Positions 1-12,831 of a stretch of 64,000 nucleotides of DNA are shown piece after piece. The notes beneath the pieces are model-generated. The model made no database searches. It saw only the letters and a list, made by a program, of their open reading frames with translations, and had not been told where the DNA came from. This stretch comes from Maratus speciosus (taxonomy: Eukaryota > Arthropoda > Arachnida > Araneae > Salticidae): assembly GCA_963932465.1 (NCBI GenBank), contig OZ010790.1:346295087-346359086 (forward strand), written 5' to 3'. The translations under genes and the position numbers were made by a program. Position 1 is the stretch's first letter. Each line of letters opens with the position of its first letter.

Positions 1-947
1 CTGCTCTGAGCTCGTGCCTTTTGTCACGCGTATAACTTAAACGATTTTTGATTTGTTAATATTTAAATAAATGGTAGTATTTAACTGATCTAGTATTTTT
101 TATCACTGAATACACTAGCAGCCATATAAGTATCAGAAAAGGATAACTTATTATCGAGATTTTTTCTTAGCTTTTCTCTTGTGCTCTGCCATAACTAAGG
201 GAGGAGAGGGGTAGACGGAACAGCTGCCCTTGGTGCAGGATTTGGTAGAACGCAAAAATGAGGAATAACATAAAGGTTAAAAACAAAAGAAATGAATTTG
301 TACCAATGAAGATTTTAATTTTACTTTGCATAGCTGGAAAATTTTATGTTCATCAAATTAGGCACAGAAATAAAAACAGAAAATGTGCTTAATTGGTCAA
401 GTCAACTATTAACCCTCCCCCCCTCTTCCTCCCCAACACCCCATCTGTTCATCATGCAGACAAGGCATGGCCGACCATCTCCATATTAGGTTTGCCAGAT
501 AAGGTTTTTCTATCCAATCGGATTATTTAACTCTCAAAATTCTGGGGGAAATTTTCTATTTGCTGATTCCAGTAATTTTGGATTATTAAGTTTTGCAGGT
601 TATGATTTTGGAGCTTCTTTAGTATTAAATGCAAATTTCCTTAATTTTCCTTTTTTATTTCTTCTTCTGAACGTGTGCTTTATTTCTATGATTAAAACGC
701 AGATTTTGTGTGTGTGTGTGCACACAGATCTTTGAAATTACACTTCAAACAATGTTCAATTAAAATTCCAACAAATGGTAACATGATTATTTTTACAAAC
801 CGTAACTTATTCTACAGAACGTCATTTATTTCTCAAGTCATTTAATTCAGAAAGCCGTCACAAAATGTAGGACCACTCTATCGTGGAAAAAGTAGATTCA
901 CTTTGAAAACGAGAACTTTTATCGGCATTTAAGCTATGAAGGTGACC
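1..947. other. AT-rich intergenic sequence, nothing recognised
   Basis: No coding region, RNA gene or clear repeat boundary was found. It holds a pyrimidine-rich run near 413-440 and a short TG microsatellite near 706-722. The mariner relic starts at its right edge. Confidence 0.5.
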
Positions 948-949
948 TA

Positions 950-1854
950 CAGGTCTATCCAATAAGTAATGAGACTGATTTCGTAAGTTCGTTCCTTTGA
1001 CGATAATTTTACAAACACTTATTATTCTTCAAACTATCTTCCTTCTTCATTAATACACCGTTGTCAATAACTCTGCCACCCATTTATGCCCGCCTGGAAG
1101 TCTTCAACTGGAATGCTGTTTAGAACGCGCGTTACGTTTTCGTGCATGTTCTCCAAATTGTCGAAACGATGACCTCTTAAGTTGGATTTTAATCGAAGGA
1201 ATAGAAAAAAGTCTGGTGATGACCGATTGGAGCTGTACGGTGGTTCTAGCAGCGTTGCGATGCCAGGAACTGGGTCACTTTGAAAGATGTATTGGAACCA
1301 GCTTATCACAAATTTTCCACATTTGCTAGTTCTTGCGTGACAATTTGATGCACAGTCGATTTCGTAAATCCCAACGTCTCCGTAATCATTCGGACACTCA
1401 TCCGACAATCAGAGACCAAAAGCACTTACATTTTAGCCACATTGTCTGAAGTTCGAGAACTTGATGGACGCCCAACGCGTTGTCCGTCATCGATGTCCTC
1501 TCTTCCGTCTTTGAAGGCTTTGTGCCACATAACACTTGAGCCTTGAACAAAGAATCCTTCCCGTAGACTTCTTGTAATATGGGAAGCCTCTCAGTAGCCA
1601 ATTCGTTTAGTTTTACACAAAAATTTATGCCATATCTCTGCTCGACAGTCCACTTCATTCTGAAAACCTAACGCCACTTTCAAACACGTGTCTACTCCAT
1701 GAGTGAGCAGTGCGCTGCAAAGGCTTCAAGGCCAACTGACTTCTGCTAGAATATGTAACTGACAGCCTCCACCAGTGTCGCTCACAAACTCCGTCCCTTC
1801 GGCCTTCTGCTTGGCGCGAAAAATTCAGTTTCATTACTTAATGGGCTGACCATG
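950..1854 (-). mobile_element. mariner-like DNA transposon, internally deleted relic
   Basis: Terminal inverted repeats of about 33 bp are visible. The left tip starts CAGGTCTATCCAATAAGTAA at 950; the right tip, read on the minus strand, starts CATGGTCAGCCCATTAAGTA. Both are flanked by TA (948-949 and 1855-1856), the target duplication expected of Tc1/mariner. The element is about 905 bp against the usual 1.3 kb. On the minus strand, 1398-1658 encodes the transposase N-terminus (WTVEQRYGINFCVKLNELAT), and 1064-1408 carries an HTH-like part fused directly to the C-terminal PPYS...DFFLF region that normally follows the catalytic core. The central DDD part is missing and the frame is broken, so it cannot encode active transposase. 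The family assignment is secure; the subfamily was not determined. Confidence 0.9.
1064..1658 (-). pseudogene. mariner transposase pseudogene (two fragments)
   Basis: Two overlapping minus-strand reading fragments in different frames: an 86-residue N-terminal piece (1398-1658) and a 114-residue piece (1064-1408). The first begins with the mariner start motif WTVEQRYGINFCVKLN. The second contains LKSNLRGHRFDNLENM and ends in NSIPVEDFQAG, which sit near the C-terminus in intact mariner transposases. The first two catalytic aspartates and their surroundings are absent. There is at least one frameshift. It lies between the inverted repeats of the mariner relic and has no host function that can be supported. 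Confidence 0.85.
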
Positions 1855-1926
1855 TATCTGATTTTTTTTATTCTATGCAGCAGGTTATGTCCTTGATCAT
1901 ACAGCTTGTGCCTGCTCTATAATATA

Positions 1927-3711
1927 CAGTGTGTCGACGTATAACCTGACCGACCTTTATTTTCGCAACCGTTGGTCCTAGTTGCATACTTCCACTTACA
2001 AAAATGGTCAAAATTAGGTGCAGGTTTAAAATAAAAAAAGTTTGAAGCGAAAAAACAATTTAGTGAAGAATTACGGAATCTAAATTTTTATACGGTCCCC
2101 CGGTCCTATAAGTTATATTTAGTAAAATTTCCCTGTTACACTGGCAAGTAAGGCAAAAAAAGTCCGGTTATTCTACGATTAAAATTGACCGAGTAATAGC
2201 TGTTTAAAGTTGGAGTATACTTTTTCCTGCATATTAGGTGTCATTCACAAATTTACTAGAAATATAATTTCGTCAGATATATTAAAGAAATGGTTGAGAG
2301 TAAAATTAGCATTGCAATATAAATTTGAAATCTTTAATCATTCTGACATATTACTGCAAAATGCACAATTTGTACTGAACATCATAAGAGGATAAAAATA
2401 ACAGATTTTTTGTTAAATAAAAGGGTGAAAAACAACAGCCTCAATTCTTTACAAAATTATACATATTTTTAAATGCTGTACTGTCTTTCAAATTTTTGGT
2501 TGTGGCATGCTTTTTAGCTTTAGAAAATTGATTATTATGTATTTTTTAGCACTGAATCCGAAAATGACCTTCATTTTAAACCATCACGTCAGGAATTTTC
2601 TCAAATCGCAAATTTCAAAGTTAAAAAGCTAAAAGTTAAAATTGATCCCCGCTCCCCTCCCAACCTCATCGGACCCCCGAGTTGTTTAGCTGTAAGAAAC
2701 CCAGTATAAGCCAAAATATCTAATAAATTATTGAATTAAATAAAATTAAACCGAATAAAATGTCTTAAATCTATTTTATAGTACCAGATTTTTCGCTATT
2801 TTTTAACCATGAAATTAACGATTTGCGAAAAATCCTGACATGATGGTTGAAAGTGAAGGTAATTTTTTTATTCAGCGTTAAAAAATACATAAAATGTAAT
2901 TATAAAATTCAAAAAACACAACCATCGCAGGTTTATGTTATCTAATCTAAAACTCTTTCTTAAACTTCTTGACAGTAATCTATCCGAATTTTTTTTTGTG
3001 TTATCCTCTAATATAAGTATGTATAAGATGGTAAGAGTCGAAAATCATAATAATATTGCATTGTCGTCGGATTTAAGTCAGTATGTAAAATTTAACTTCG
3101 ATCGGGCATTTGAAAGAAAGTTAAAGTTCTAGTACACATTTTAAACTGGAAAGACGATCATTGCAAGTTAAATAAAACCTTATGAAAATAACACAATTTT
3201 AGTTAAAAGAAATCATAGCCTCAAATCCTTAAAAAATAAAACATATGTTAAAATACAATTATTTTAACTAATCTGAAACTTAACTAATAAAACTTAATCG
3301 TAATATTTGTCCGATTTCTTTCAAATCGCAGATACCTTGAAATAAATTTAAGTACTTTATATACGACCTCTGAAAGCATGGTCGAAATCATCTGTTTTGA
3401 TATGCAAAAAAGTGATATTAGTCATGCATTTCAAAGTTTCATAACTCTGTCAATTTTAATGTTAGATGAATGGGACTTTTTTTGTCTTACTTGTTAGTGT
3501 CACAGTAAATTTTTACTAAATATCACTTATAAGACCGGGGGACCATATAAAAATTTAAATTTCGTAAATTTTTAATAAATTTTTTTCTTGACCCAAATCG
3601 CTTTAAAAATAATTCTTTACCTTATTTAAACCATTTTTGTAATTGGAAGCATGCATCTAGGACCAACGATTGCGAAAATAAAGGTCGGTCAGGTTATACG
3701 TGGACACACTG
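1927..3711. mobile_element. Foldback DNA element FB1, copy 1 (Tc1/mariner-like tips)
   Basis: The two ends are long inverted copies. The left starts CAGTGTGTCGACGTATAACC at 1927; the minus strand of the right end starts CAGTGTGTCCACGTATAACC. Both are flanked by TA (1925-1926, 3712-3713). The match continues inward through about 200 bp with small indels (including the GGTCCTATAAGTTATATTTA block near 2101 and its inverse near 3520). No transposase frame remains. Size is 1785 bp. A relative lies at 43786-45880. The TA duplication and CAG...CTG tips suggest mobilisation by a Tc1/mariner-type transposase (inference). Confidence 0.8.
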
Positions 3712-3825
3712 TATATTGTTGTTCCTTCTGAATCCTTAAGCATCGTTTTTGAAATCTTATAGCCCTGAGCGCTCCGCCACCAATAAACAATTGGTATTTA
3801 GAAAACCTTTACATTTATTTAAGGT

Positions 3826-5420
3826 TTTTTAAAAAACAAGAAAGAAAAATCAAGCGTTAAGCACAGATTATGAAACACTCTCCAATACTTCCTGAATGCT
3901 TTAATAAAACTTCGTTATTTAGGGAAATAAGTTAAATAAGATAACTAAGTAAACATTTTAGAAAACGCATAAAACATTTGAAAAACTGGTTTCAGCAGTT
4001 ACCGTCCATATCCAAATATGTATTCAAATTCTTTTGAACAGATTGATTGGATATTTGATCTTTAAGTGGATATATATATACTATATAATGGGAAAAGTTA
4101 GTTTAGCAAGAAAACGCATAACGGGCTGAAATTTCTTCTTCAGCAGTTTATGCTAATAGATGGAAACATGCTTGAATACTTTTGTACAGTCCTGTGATCT
4201 ACCTAATACTTTTATTACACGCCACTATTTAGCTAAAATTTAATCCAAACTAAAATACTCCTAAAACTACTGAAATCACAATTCTAGAAATTATCATTCA
4301 TAGACGGCCATGTATCCAGTTCTTTGCGTGGCCCTGTATATCATTTTATCTATATCCTACACACATTTTTTAGTAAACTATATGCAGCTCAGCTTACAAA
4401 TACATAACTCATTTAAAAGCCACCTTTAAGCAATTTAAACTCATACACTGTAAAAAAAAAAAAAAAAATCCGACCAGTTTTCCTGTAGGAATCGGAAAAA
4501 TAGTTGCCCTTATCGTACCGGAAAATTTTCAGACCCAGCTCGTATTAAAATCCGTACAAAAAAGGAAATAGTCAATAAAACGGTATTTTACGGATTTTAT
4601 TCCGAGCTGGGTCGGAAATTTTTCCGGTTCGATAAGGGCAACTATTTTTCCGATTCCTACAGGAAAACGTGTAGTATTTTTTTTTTTTTTTTTACAGTGT
4701 ACACATTAATCCTTACGAATTCTTTTCTGTAGTCCTATATATGAACTATAGCATTTATACACACTATATAATATACATAAATATAGTCAACCTTAAAAAC
4801 GCATATCATAATTAAAAATGCATTTCCAGCAATCAATGGTAATTAATGCAATTTTTTAAGTACTTCGGGTACAGTATAGTATCTGAAATCTTTTGTGTGT
4901 CCCTGTAAATTCTATTATACATGAAATAACTTATAGTAAACCTCAGAGACGTATATCAATTTCATTATACATGAAATAGTTTAGCATTATTGAAATGAAA
5001 TACACCGAAAACAATTCCTCGCCCTCTGTACCATTATGTAACGGAACTCTTTTGTGTGGCCCTGTAAATGAATAATAACTATTATTTGCACCGCATATTC
5101 TACAGAACGCATATTTTGGTGCACTTCTTACATGCATATCAATTTTATTGTGTTTAAAAAGGTGTAACACCATTAAAAATCATTTGAAACGATTTTCCCA
5201 TTGTCCGTAATGTAACGGTATACTTTTGACTGTCCCTGTCTGTAAATGAACTAAACATGCTACAAACTTCATTTGAAATAGGGATCGTGCTATGGTAGAG
5301 GTCACTAACATCCAAAACTTTCAGAGCAATCGGAGTATATTTACGAGAGTTAGAGCGCGGACACACGGCCAGATAAACCGAAGTTATAAATACTTTTTAA
5401 CTTTGTTGGAAAGTGTTAAA
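3826..5420 (-). repeat. Dispersed repeat R1, copy A (hairpin-capped tandem array)
   Basis: Inverse of copy C (27705-28812) and related to copy B (23600-24230). Internally it is a decayed array with a period of about 160-190 bp, each unit containing a version of CTTTTGTGTGGCCCTGTAAA (near 4320, 4730, 4890, 5050, 5225). It ends at 5389-5417 in a hairpin: a 13-bp stem with three G.T wobbles and a TTT loop. In the hairpin-proximal part the three copies translate similarly, but this reflects DNA identity, not coding. A palindromic MITE sits inside at 4446-4699. Confidence 0.75.
4446..4699. mobile_element. Near-perfect palindromic MITE inside R1 copy A
   Basis: The whole 254-bp element folds on itself. 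The left tip is CACTGTAAAA, the right tip is its complement, and the inner block GGAATCGGAAAAATAGTTGC at 4478 is mirrored near 4640. It is flanked by TA on both sides (4444-4445, 4700-4701). Copy C of R1 lacks the insert and has one TA at the matching place, so the insertion and TA duplication are shown by comparison within the window. No coding capacity. Confidence 0.88.
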
Positions 5421-5579
5421 AAGAGCATTGCCGTGTTTTATATGTTTTGCCTTCTACTTTAATTCCACAAATGGAGATATTTTTAAGAACATAATGGAAG
5501 GTCTTCTCTCCCTAATGTATATATATTTTTTATAAAATATTATATTTATATTTGATAGAATCAATGTATAGAAACAAAA

Positions 5580-5925
5580 AGGAATATTATAAATAAGAAT
5601 GTATTCATAAAAACACATAAAATTGCTAAACAGTACATACAACAAGATCCTTTATGTGAGCTTGTATAAATAAATATGATGATAAAAACATAATATCTAC
5701 ATTCCGAATTTCTTCTGCAGTTGTCCTCGGGATAAAATATGATGTAGAACATCAAATTTTATCCTGAGGACGACTGCAGAAGCAGTTCGAAACATACATA
5801 TATATATGTTTTTATCATCATATTTATAAAAAACAAGTTCACATAAAGGTTCTTGTTGTACGTATCATTTAGCAAATTTAAGTGTTTTTATGAATATTTC
5901 CTTATTTAAGTATTGGCCGGCAGCG
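5580..5925. repeat. Palindromic (foldback) MITE-like element
   Basis: A long inverted repeat centred near 5745. The inner arms include TTCTGCAGTTGTCCTCGGGA near 5711 and its inverse TCCTGAGGACGACTGCAGAA near 5762. Outer arms match more loosely: AAACACATAAAATTGCTAAA near 5610 is mirrored near 5865-5890. No reading frame of interest and no clear target duplication. Confidence 0.75.
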
Positions 5926-6777
5926 CAATACTTATTTATTCCCAGTGTCAATTCCCAATGTTAATTTAACATAGAAAAGCCTATGGAGCTCATAAATCTT
6001 TTGAGTTTTTCTTTCCACCGTTTTGTCCCTGGATACCACATTTTTTTTTCTTTGTTAATTCTGAGATTATTATAAGTTTAAAGAGTGAAAACTTTTGCCT
6101 GACTTCAGAATTAAAACGGATGATAAAATGCCTTTGCTATGAGTGGATTATAACCCAGAAAGTAACACAGGCTATGTTTTATTTATATTATACAAATATT
6201 TCTCTTAATTTCAAAATTCGCTATTTTCATTGAGAATCAAAGGACATTTTCCTATAAAATTTAACACTATTTCTTATTGTTGCAAAAAATTCAAAAGCCG
6301 TGATAAAATTTTGTCTACAGCAATTAATCTTCAGTTGAAAGATTTCCACGTGAAAAACGAAATTGAAATAATTTTTTTTAAGGATTAAAAATAAGATGAA
6401 TATGGCGTCGTTGTGGAAATAAAAGTGACATTTTCAAACATTTGTTAGTAGTACAAGAAACCTTTATATGAGCAAATACAAAATATATTTTATCAATACT
6501 AATTTTTAAGGATTATTATCAGTTATCTACAGATGAGCGCGTAGTTCGATTAAAAAGGTGTTAAATTTGTGATTTATTTATTTTTATTTTATTTATTTAT
6601 CGATGAAGTTTTAATTTCGTTAAGGGATATTAGCCGGAAAGAAATTCTTAACTCTTTCTATTGCTTTAAGACGGTGTAAAAATTGAAGTTGTCCGACGTT
6701 TAGAAGTTAATAAATTTTCAAATAAGTCAAATTTATTTTGCAGGTTACATCGTCAATATGACATTAATGTTACACAC

Positions 6778-6818
<41 letters not shown>

Positions 6819-7454
6819 ATAATATATGTATTGTTCTAGGCAGTTTCTTTTTGTATCAACAAGAAATAAAAAATAACTATTTGTAAATTTTAAAAAGATA
6901 GGAACTTATAACGTTATGTCTATGGCAGTTTTTATCTAATATTTTTCCTCGAGGTCTTTTGTCATTTTTTTTTTTTTTTTCTTTGAGCGGCACAGAAACG
7001 ACTGGTGTTGCCGCAAAATAAATACCCCAAGTTAAAATTAGATAACAATTTCCTCTTGCGTTTCCATCGTCCCCTGTGAGGAAATAGGGTAATTTTTTTT
7101 AAATAAAATTGTCATTTTTTTATGCCTTACTGTATAACAGCTATTCTGTTGTTAAAATTTTAGCAGTAAAGATTTAAAACTATTTTTCCATTCATAGCGT
7201 TCCCGAGTGGAAAATGGGGTCACTAAATTTAAGTAAAATATTTGATTTTTTTATGCTCTGATTGGAAGTTTTTGTCCAAACTACGCCAACCTGTATTATA
7301 GCTTTTATGAAAGTTCTGGATTTAATCATTGGTAAATTACATCACAAATTGCGATGCGATAATAAAACCCTAATAATGGTACATTCCGTTAATTTTGAAA
7401 TGGATTCGTCTGAGAGTTCGTCTGAATGCAGCAATTATTAAAAAACTTGACATA
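5926..7454. other. AT-rich intergenic sequence with poly-T tracts
   Basis: No gene seen. Notable only for a pure T tract at 6782-6813 and a shorter one near 6967-6980. Short minus-strand frames near 7370-7552 overlap the arm of the next inverted repeat and are not convincing as coding sequence. Confidence 0.5.
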
Positions 7455-8279
7455 TTAAACAAAAACATAGTTTGAAAGCAAATTAAAAAAGAAAACAATT
7501 TCTTTCTTTCATTGTTCAAACCCGAGAAGGGACAGATATTAAGATATTTCATTCAGTTAGCTTTACGTTTAATGTTAAATATTTGTAACAAATAAGTTAA
7601 ACCAATTGAACATTAAAAAATAAAATTTAATTTAAAACAATATAATACTTTAAACACCCGCTCAAATGAACTCTAAATAAATCTTAGACTTTAACATTTT
7701 TAAGTAGTAAATATTGCAGATTTTGTATTATCTATATTATAACGGACAAACGTATCTGTGCGTAACGCATACGTCATTTTGCGAATGGCAACACTTTGAA
7801 ATTTGAAATAAAATTTTGGTTTTGCATTTTCTCCACTGCAAATTTTTAAACTTCTATGCATCACACATTTTAACTTTTTACACCGTCGTATAAGGAAAAA
7901 AATTCTCTTTTAAATACTATTTGTTTGAAAGCTGTATCTCAATTTGTTTTTGGGATATTAATTTTTTTGTAGTTTTTAATACAAATTTTGTAATTGTGGC
8001 AACTGAAGTACTCCATTTATATTGAAAGTAAAGGGAAAATATTCATGGTTTATTATTTTTATTCATTATATCCTTATTGATGCCATTTTCACATTACAAA
8101 TAAAAGTAACTTTTTTATAATTTTTGAACAGAAAATGATGTCAGACATTAAATAAAACACGCATTCTTCTTCATAAATCAGCTACATTTTAATATTTTTA
8201 CATTACGCTGATAAATGAGTTTGAGGCGCTCGGCAAAATGATTCATTGAGTAAAAATGATATATTTAAAACGAAACGAT

Positions 8280-8310
<31 letters not shown>

Positions 8311-9225
8311 GATAAAACTAAATATTTGACCAATACTATAAATGGCGAATACTATGACAACTAAAGTCAAATTTCTGAATTTTTTTTTCGCGGTACTAAG
8401 ATTAGAACTTAAGGTTTGTGCGAATGTTCACATGAAAAGTTGTATCGGACAAACGTGACTTTCACTTTGGAAATGCATTCATTAATAATATATTCTTTTG
8501 CGCGTTAAAATACTTTCAAATTGTGAATTTGAGTGGTGCGTATGTAAATTATGAGAATGTGAAAATAACGTACAGTTTAGATTTTATGGGGAAAAATTTT
8601 ATGATGTGACAAAGCGAAATCCCGTTTTTTCATCCCGTAAAAACAAACATAAGAGCTCCATCGATAACTTCATTATAATTACTCATCTTGATTACGTAAT
8701 CTAATACAGTTTAATTTTTCAATAATTTAAGCAGTTGAAGTTTGTAGAAATAATATTTTGGTAATTTTGGGTTTAAAATATTATTTGTTTTAAGAGTTAG
8801 ACAACCAATGTAAGATGATTTTTTTTGTTGTAATTATTTTTGTAGGTTTATTATAATTTCGATCTGACAGTTTCTTTCAAACATTTTAGTACGTCGAATT
8901 TCGACGGGTTGCAACTCGTGTTTATAATGATTGTACATAAAATAAGACACGTGTAAAATACAAACATTTAAAAAAGTCCAAGATTTATTTCGATTTCATT
9001 TGACCGGTATCTAAGTTTTTAGGGTGTTTAAAGTATCATACTGTTTGAATTTTATTTTTATTTTTAATGTCCGATTGGTTTAACTTATTTGTTACAAAAA
9101 TTTAACATTAAACGTAGAGCTAGCTGAAGGAAATATCTTAATATTTGCCCATTCTCGGGCTTGAAAAATGAAATAAATTGTTTTCTTTTTAAATTTGTTC
9201 TGCAAATTATGTTTTTGTTTAATTT
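7455..9225. repeat. Foldback element with about 290-bp arms
   Basis: The left arm (about 7455-7745) and right arm (about 8920-9225) are inverted copies at roughly 80% identity by eye. For example TTTAATGTTAAATATTTGTA near 7569 is mirrored near 9085-9105, and the left ACTTTAAACACCC near 7648 is mirrored near 9027. The middle contains AT-rich sequence and a T tract at 8282-8310. The right arm ends exactly where the gypsy element is inserted, so part of it may have been lost or displaced. Confidence 0.65.
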
Positions 9226-9492
9226 TTGGCGCTTGTCTGCGTATTTATATTAAATAAATAAGCCCTTTTGAGTCACACCACAACATTTAATAAAACACTC
9301 ACAAGACGAACAAATAGAACATGAAAAATAATAAATATCAGCATCAGATATCGTTTGTTGCCATGCAACTGGTATAAATTCTCAACTTATAAAAAATATC
9401 GTTTGCTTCATCCATGGAGCGATAAGATTGTAAGATGCACGCGCATGAAAATAAATGTATTAGAGAAATTTAATTATTAGAGAAATACTACA
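9226..9492 (-). repeat. 3' LTR of the gypsy element
   Basis: 267 bp, identical to 13566-13832. On the minus strand it begins TGTAGTATTT and ends GCGCCAA. It is preceded on that strand by the polypurine tract. It should carry the polyadenylation region; an AATAAA-type hexamer can be found in it but was not assigned a role. Confidence 0.93.
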
Positions 9493-9594
9493 TGAGTATC
9501 CCCCCAGTGACGAAGGAACGATACAACAAAAGAAACAATGTGAAAATACAAGATGCATGTAAATAACACAATACATATATTTATAAAAAAAAAA

Positions 9595-12500
9595 TCAATT
9601 GTATGAAGTATAGTTTATTTCAGTTATCAGTCTTTTAGGAAATCTTACTCGTCTACCTGATTTGGTAGTTGGTTCTTCTGATTTTACTGGCTGGCTATCT
9701 ACTGGAAAACTTTTAGTTTCAGGAATATCTGTATTACTTGGTAAATCACTGAATACAAATGCAGGTTTAACTCTATCAAGTGAAACACAACTTTTCTTTC
9801 CATTTAGGATTATGGTTATGTGCTTGTCATTTCTCGATAGAACTTCATGAGGGCCAGAATAAGGTTGAGATAAGGATGGAAGGACTTTATCTAATCGGAG
9901 AAACACATGCGTGCAATCCTTCAGTTTAGGGTGAACAAAAATTTTTGAGTGTCCGTGAGCAGATGTATATGAAGGTTTTAAACTATTCATTCTCTCTTTC
10001 AATTGTTGGACGAAATTATTGTCGCAAGATACCAAAGATGGGATTTCTGAACACATTTCAGCTGGTAGTGTGAGTGAAATGCCATAAACTAACTCAGCAC
10101 TTGAAGCTTTTATATCTGGTTTCACAGCAGCTCGTATACCAAGTAGAACTGCAGGTAAACTCTCGGTCCACTTACTATGCTCATGAGCCTTTAATGCGCT
10201 CTTTAAGACTCTGTGGAAGCGTTCAACTAAACCATTTGCTTGAGGATGAAATGCTGTTGTTCGTATGCGGTTTGTGCCCAGGAATCTTGTCAGTTCCTTG
10301 AACAGATTTGATTCAAATTGCCTACCTTGGTCGGTTGTTATTATGATGGGGCAACCGAATCTAGATATCCATCCGTCAAAAATGGCACGGCAAACTGATT
10401 CTGCAGTTATATCTTTTAAAGGTATCACCTCTGGCCATCTTGTAAATCGATCTATTATTGTTAAACAGTATACATTTCCATCTGATGGAGGTAATGGACC
10501 TATCAAATCTATGTGAATGTGTGAAAATCTTGCATCGGGTAATGCGAAAGTACCTAGGCTTGTTTTCGTGTGTCTGTGTACTTTAGAACGTTGGCAAGCA
10601 CTACAACTATTGACCCATTCTTTCACATTTTTCTGCATATTGGGCCATACATATCGTGATGCAATAAGATTTAAGGATGCTGCAACACCAGGATGAGCTA
10701 GATTATGGAAATGTTCAAATACCGTTCTACGAAAATTCGCTGGTACGAAAGGTCTCGGAGAACCTGTTGATACATCACAAATCAGTTCTGTGGCAGACAT
10801 TGGAGATGGCATGCTTTTAAACACAAGAGAAGATTTGTTATCATTTTGCAAATTGCGTAGATCTACATCACCTTCTTGAGCTTTTGCAAACTCCTCAAAG
10901 TCTAAAAATGAGCTGGAGATTTGATCTACTTCAATTCGAGATAAAGCATCAGCAACTGTATTGTTGGCGCCGCTTACGTGACGTACATCTGTACTAAACT
11001 GAGATATGTAATCTAGATGCCGCCATTGGCGCGGGCTGCATTTGTCTGGATTTTGTTTGAAGGCATATATGAGAGGCTTTTGGTCTGTATATATGATAAA
11101 GTTCCTTCCTTCGAGCATGTGTCGAAAACGCTTTACTGATGTATACATTGCCAAGAGTTCTCTGTCGTATGTAGACCATTTCTGCTGACTTTTTGAAAGC
11201 TTGATTGATAAAAAAGCAATGGGTTCCCAATACTTTTCATTAAGCTGCATAAGAGAACCGCCAACGGCTTTGTCGCTTGCGTCAATCCAAAGGCTTAACT
11301 TTGCGCCGGGAATGGGATGTCGCAGGAGAGTTGCATTGGCTAAAGCTTGCTTGGCGTCATTAAAAGCCTGCTCAGCCTCCACAGTCCATTGAATTGAGTC
11401 GTGTGAATTTTTTTCAGAGCGTCTTCTAGACTTTTTTGAATTCTTTATTCCTTCCAAGAATTTATTTAATGGAGCCAATATGTGAGCAGCTTTTGATATA
11501 CATCGACGGTAATAATTAAATAACCCAAGAAATCGTCTTAACTGTGTAAGAGTAGTAGGTTGAGGGAATTTTAAAATGCAATCAACACGATCTGGTAGGG
11601 GCTCAATGCCAAATTCAGATACCTTATAACCTAGAAAATCTATGGATGATACGCCGAAAATGCATTTTGATGGTTTTAAGCTTAATCCGTATTCTTGCAA
11701 GCGCTGAAATATGATTTTCAGATGCTCGAGATGTTCTTCTGGTGTGCGAGATGCTACCAGGATGTCATCAATGAAAACATACAAAAATGGAAGATCTCGT
11801 GTAATTTGATCCATGAACCGTTGAAATGTAGCAGATGCGTTGCAAAGGCCGAATTGCATTCTTGTACTCTCAAATAAGCCAAACGGTGTAATAATGGCAC
11901 TTTTATGTACATCATCTGGATGAATTGGTATTTGGTGGTAAGCTTTTATGAGATCAAGGTGGGAGTATATTTTTGTACCATGAAGGTTCGAAGTAAAGTC
12001 TAAAATATTTGGAATGCTATAATTATCTTTTACTGTTTGTGCATTAAGTGCTCGGTAATCTCCGACAGGTCTCCAATCTGTAGAATGTTTTTTAGGAACC
12101 ATATGAAGTGGTGAAGCGTAATTGCTTTTGGATGGCCGAATGTGACCAAGATCAAGCATTTGCTGAAATTCGGCTTTGGCTGTTTTTAATCTGTCTGGAG
12201 CTAATCTTCTTGGTTTGGCGTGGACAGGAGATCCGGTAGTTTCTATATGGTGAAATATTGAATGTTTTATTTGTTGATCAGCACGAGGAGGTTTAGTTAT
12301 ATCTGGAAATTTAAGTAGTAATTTATGATAAATACTATTTCCCGAAACAGTTTTGATAGAATGAACAGATGCTGTATGTATATGGCCGGGAGTAGCTAAA
12401 TTTGTAACATTATCCACTAACTTTTTATTACGAAGATCTGGAATTAGATTAAAATGATATAGGAAATCTGCGCCGATAATTGGAGTGCTTACATCACCTA

Positions 12501-12831
12501 TTAAAAAGGGAAAGCGAAAAGTTTTTCTGAGATTGAAATCAAGTGTCAAAAGCTTTTCTCCATAAACATTGATTCTTGAGGTATTCGCAGCAGTTAGGGT
12601 CATAAAAGGGGTGTTTTTCTTGTGGGAAAATGACGCTGGAATAATACTGATGTCGGAGCCTGTGTCGCATAAATAATTTATATTGGTCTTTCGATCCTTT
12701 AAAAAGAGGCGACGAGATATTTTATGCAAGGTGGCTGTCGCCGCTACACCTCGCCGTCTGTGTTTTTTGAAAATGAACAAGGTTTGGAGCATTTCTTGGC
12801 CTTTTCGCCAAATTTTTCGTGATACCAACAT
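9595..12831 (-). CDS. pol: Gypsy Pol polyprotein: protease, reverse transcriptase, RNase H, integrase
   Basis: 1078 codons from the first methionine, but translation is probably entered by -1 frameshift from gag, so this methionine is unlikely to be the true start. Domains in order: aspartic protease with CDTGSD at residues 55-60; reverse transcriptase with HLDL (D293) and the FIDD catalytic box at 353-356; RNase H with acidic residues D517, E558 and D583; integrase with HHCC zinc residues H709, H713, C743, C746 and a catalytic triad D775, D834, E870 (D,D35E spacing in the second interval). All key residues are present and no stop interrupts the frame, so the enzyme set looks intact. The region after the integrase core is about 200 residues. 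No chromodomain was recognised. Confidence 0.95.
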   Translation of the reverse strand: MLVSRKIWRKGQEMLQTLFIFKKHRRRGVAATATLHKISRRLFLKDRKTNINYLCDTGSDISIIPASFSHKKNTPFMTLTAANTSRINVYGEKLLTLDFNLRKTFRFPFLIGDVSTPIIGADFLYHFNLIPDLRNKKLVDNVTNLATPGHIHTASVHSIKTVSGNSIYHKLLLKFPDITKPPRADQQIKHSIFHHIETTGSPVHAKPRRLAPDRLKTAKAEFQQMLDLGHIRPSKSNYASPLHMVPKKHSTDWRPVGDYRALNAQTVKDNYSIPNILDFTSNLHGTKIYSHLDLIKAYHQIPIHPDDVHKSAIITPFGLFESTRMQFGLCNASATFQRFMDQITRDLPFLYVFIDDILVASRTPEEHLEHLKIIFQRLQEYGLSLKPSKCIFGVSSIDFLGYKVSEFGIEPLPDRVDCILKFPQPTTLTQLRRFLGLFNYYRRCISKAAHILAPLNKFLEGIKNSKKSRRRSEKNSHDSIQWTVEAEQAFNDAKQALANATLLRHPIPGAKLSLWIDASDKAVGGSLMQLNEKYWEPIAFLSIKLSKSQQKWSTYDRELLAMYTSVKRFRHMLEGRNFIIYTDQKPLIYAFKQNPDKCSPRQWRHLDYISQFSTDVRHVSGANNTVADALSRIEVDQISSSFLDFEEFAKAQEGDVDLRNLQNDNKSSLVFKSMPSPMSATELICDVSTGSPRPFVPANFRRTVFEHFHNLAHPGVAASLNLIASRYVWPNMQKNVKEWVNSCSACQRSKVHRHTKTSLGTFALPDARFSHIHIDLIGPLPPSDGNVYCLTIIDRFTRWPEVIPLKDITAESVCRAIFDGWISRFGCPIIITTDQGRQFESNLFKELTRFLGTNRIRTTAFHPQANGLVERFHRVLKSALKAHEHSKWTESLPAVLLGIRAAVKPDIKASSAELVYGISLTLPAEMCSEIPSLVSCDNNFVQQLKERMNSLKPSYTSAHGHSKIFVHPKLKDCTHVFLRLDKVLPSLSQPYSGPHEVLSRNDKHITIILNGKKSCVSLDRVKPAFVFSDLPSNTDIPETKSFPVDSQPVKSEEPTTKSGRRVRFPKRLITEINYTSYN

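Noticed and set aside
9662..11877. Several plus-strand frames of 60-83 residues and a 78-residue minus-strand frame
   Set aside because: All are shadows of the pol reading frame in other frames.
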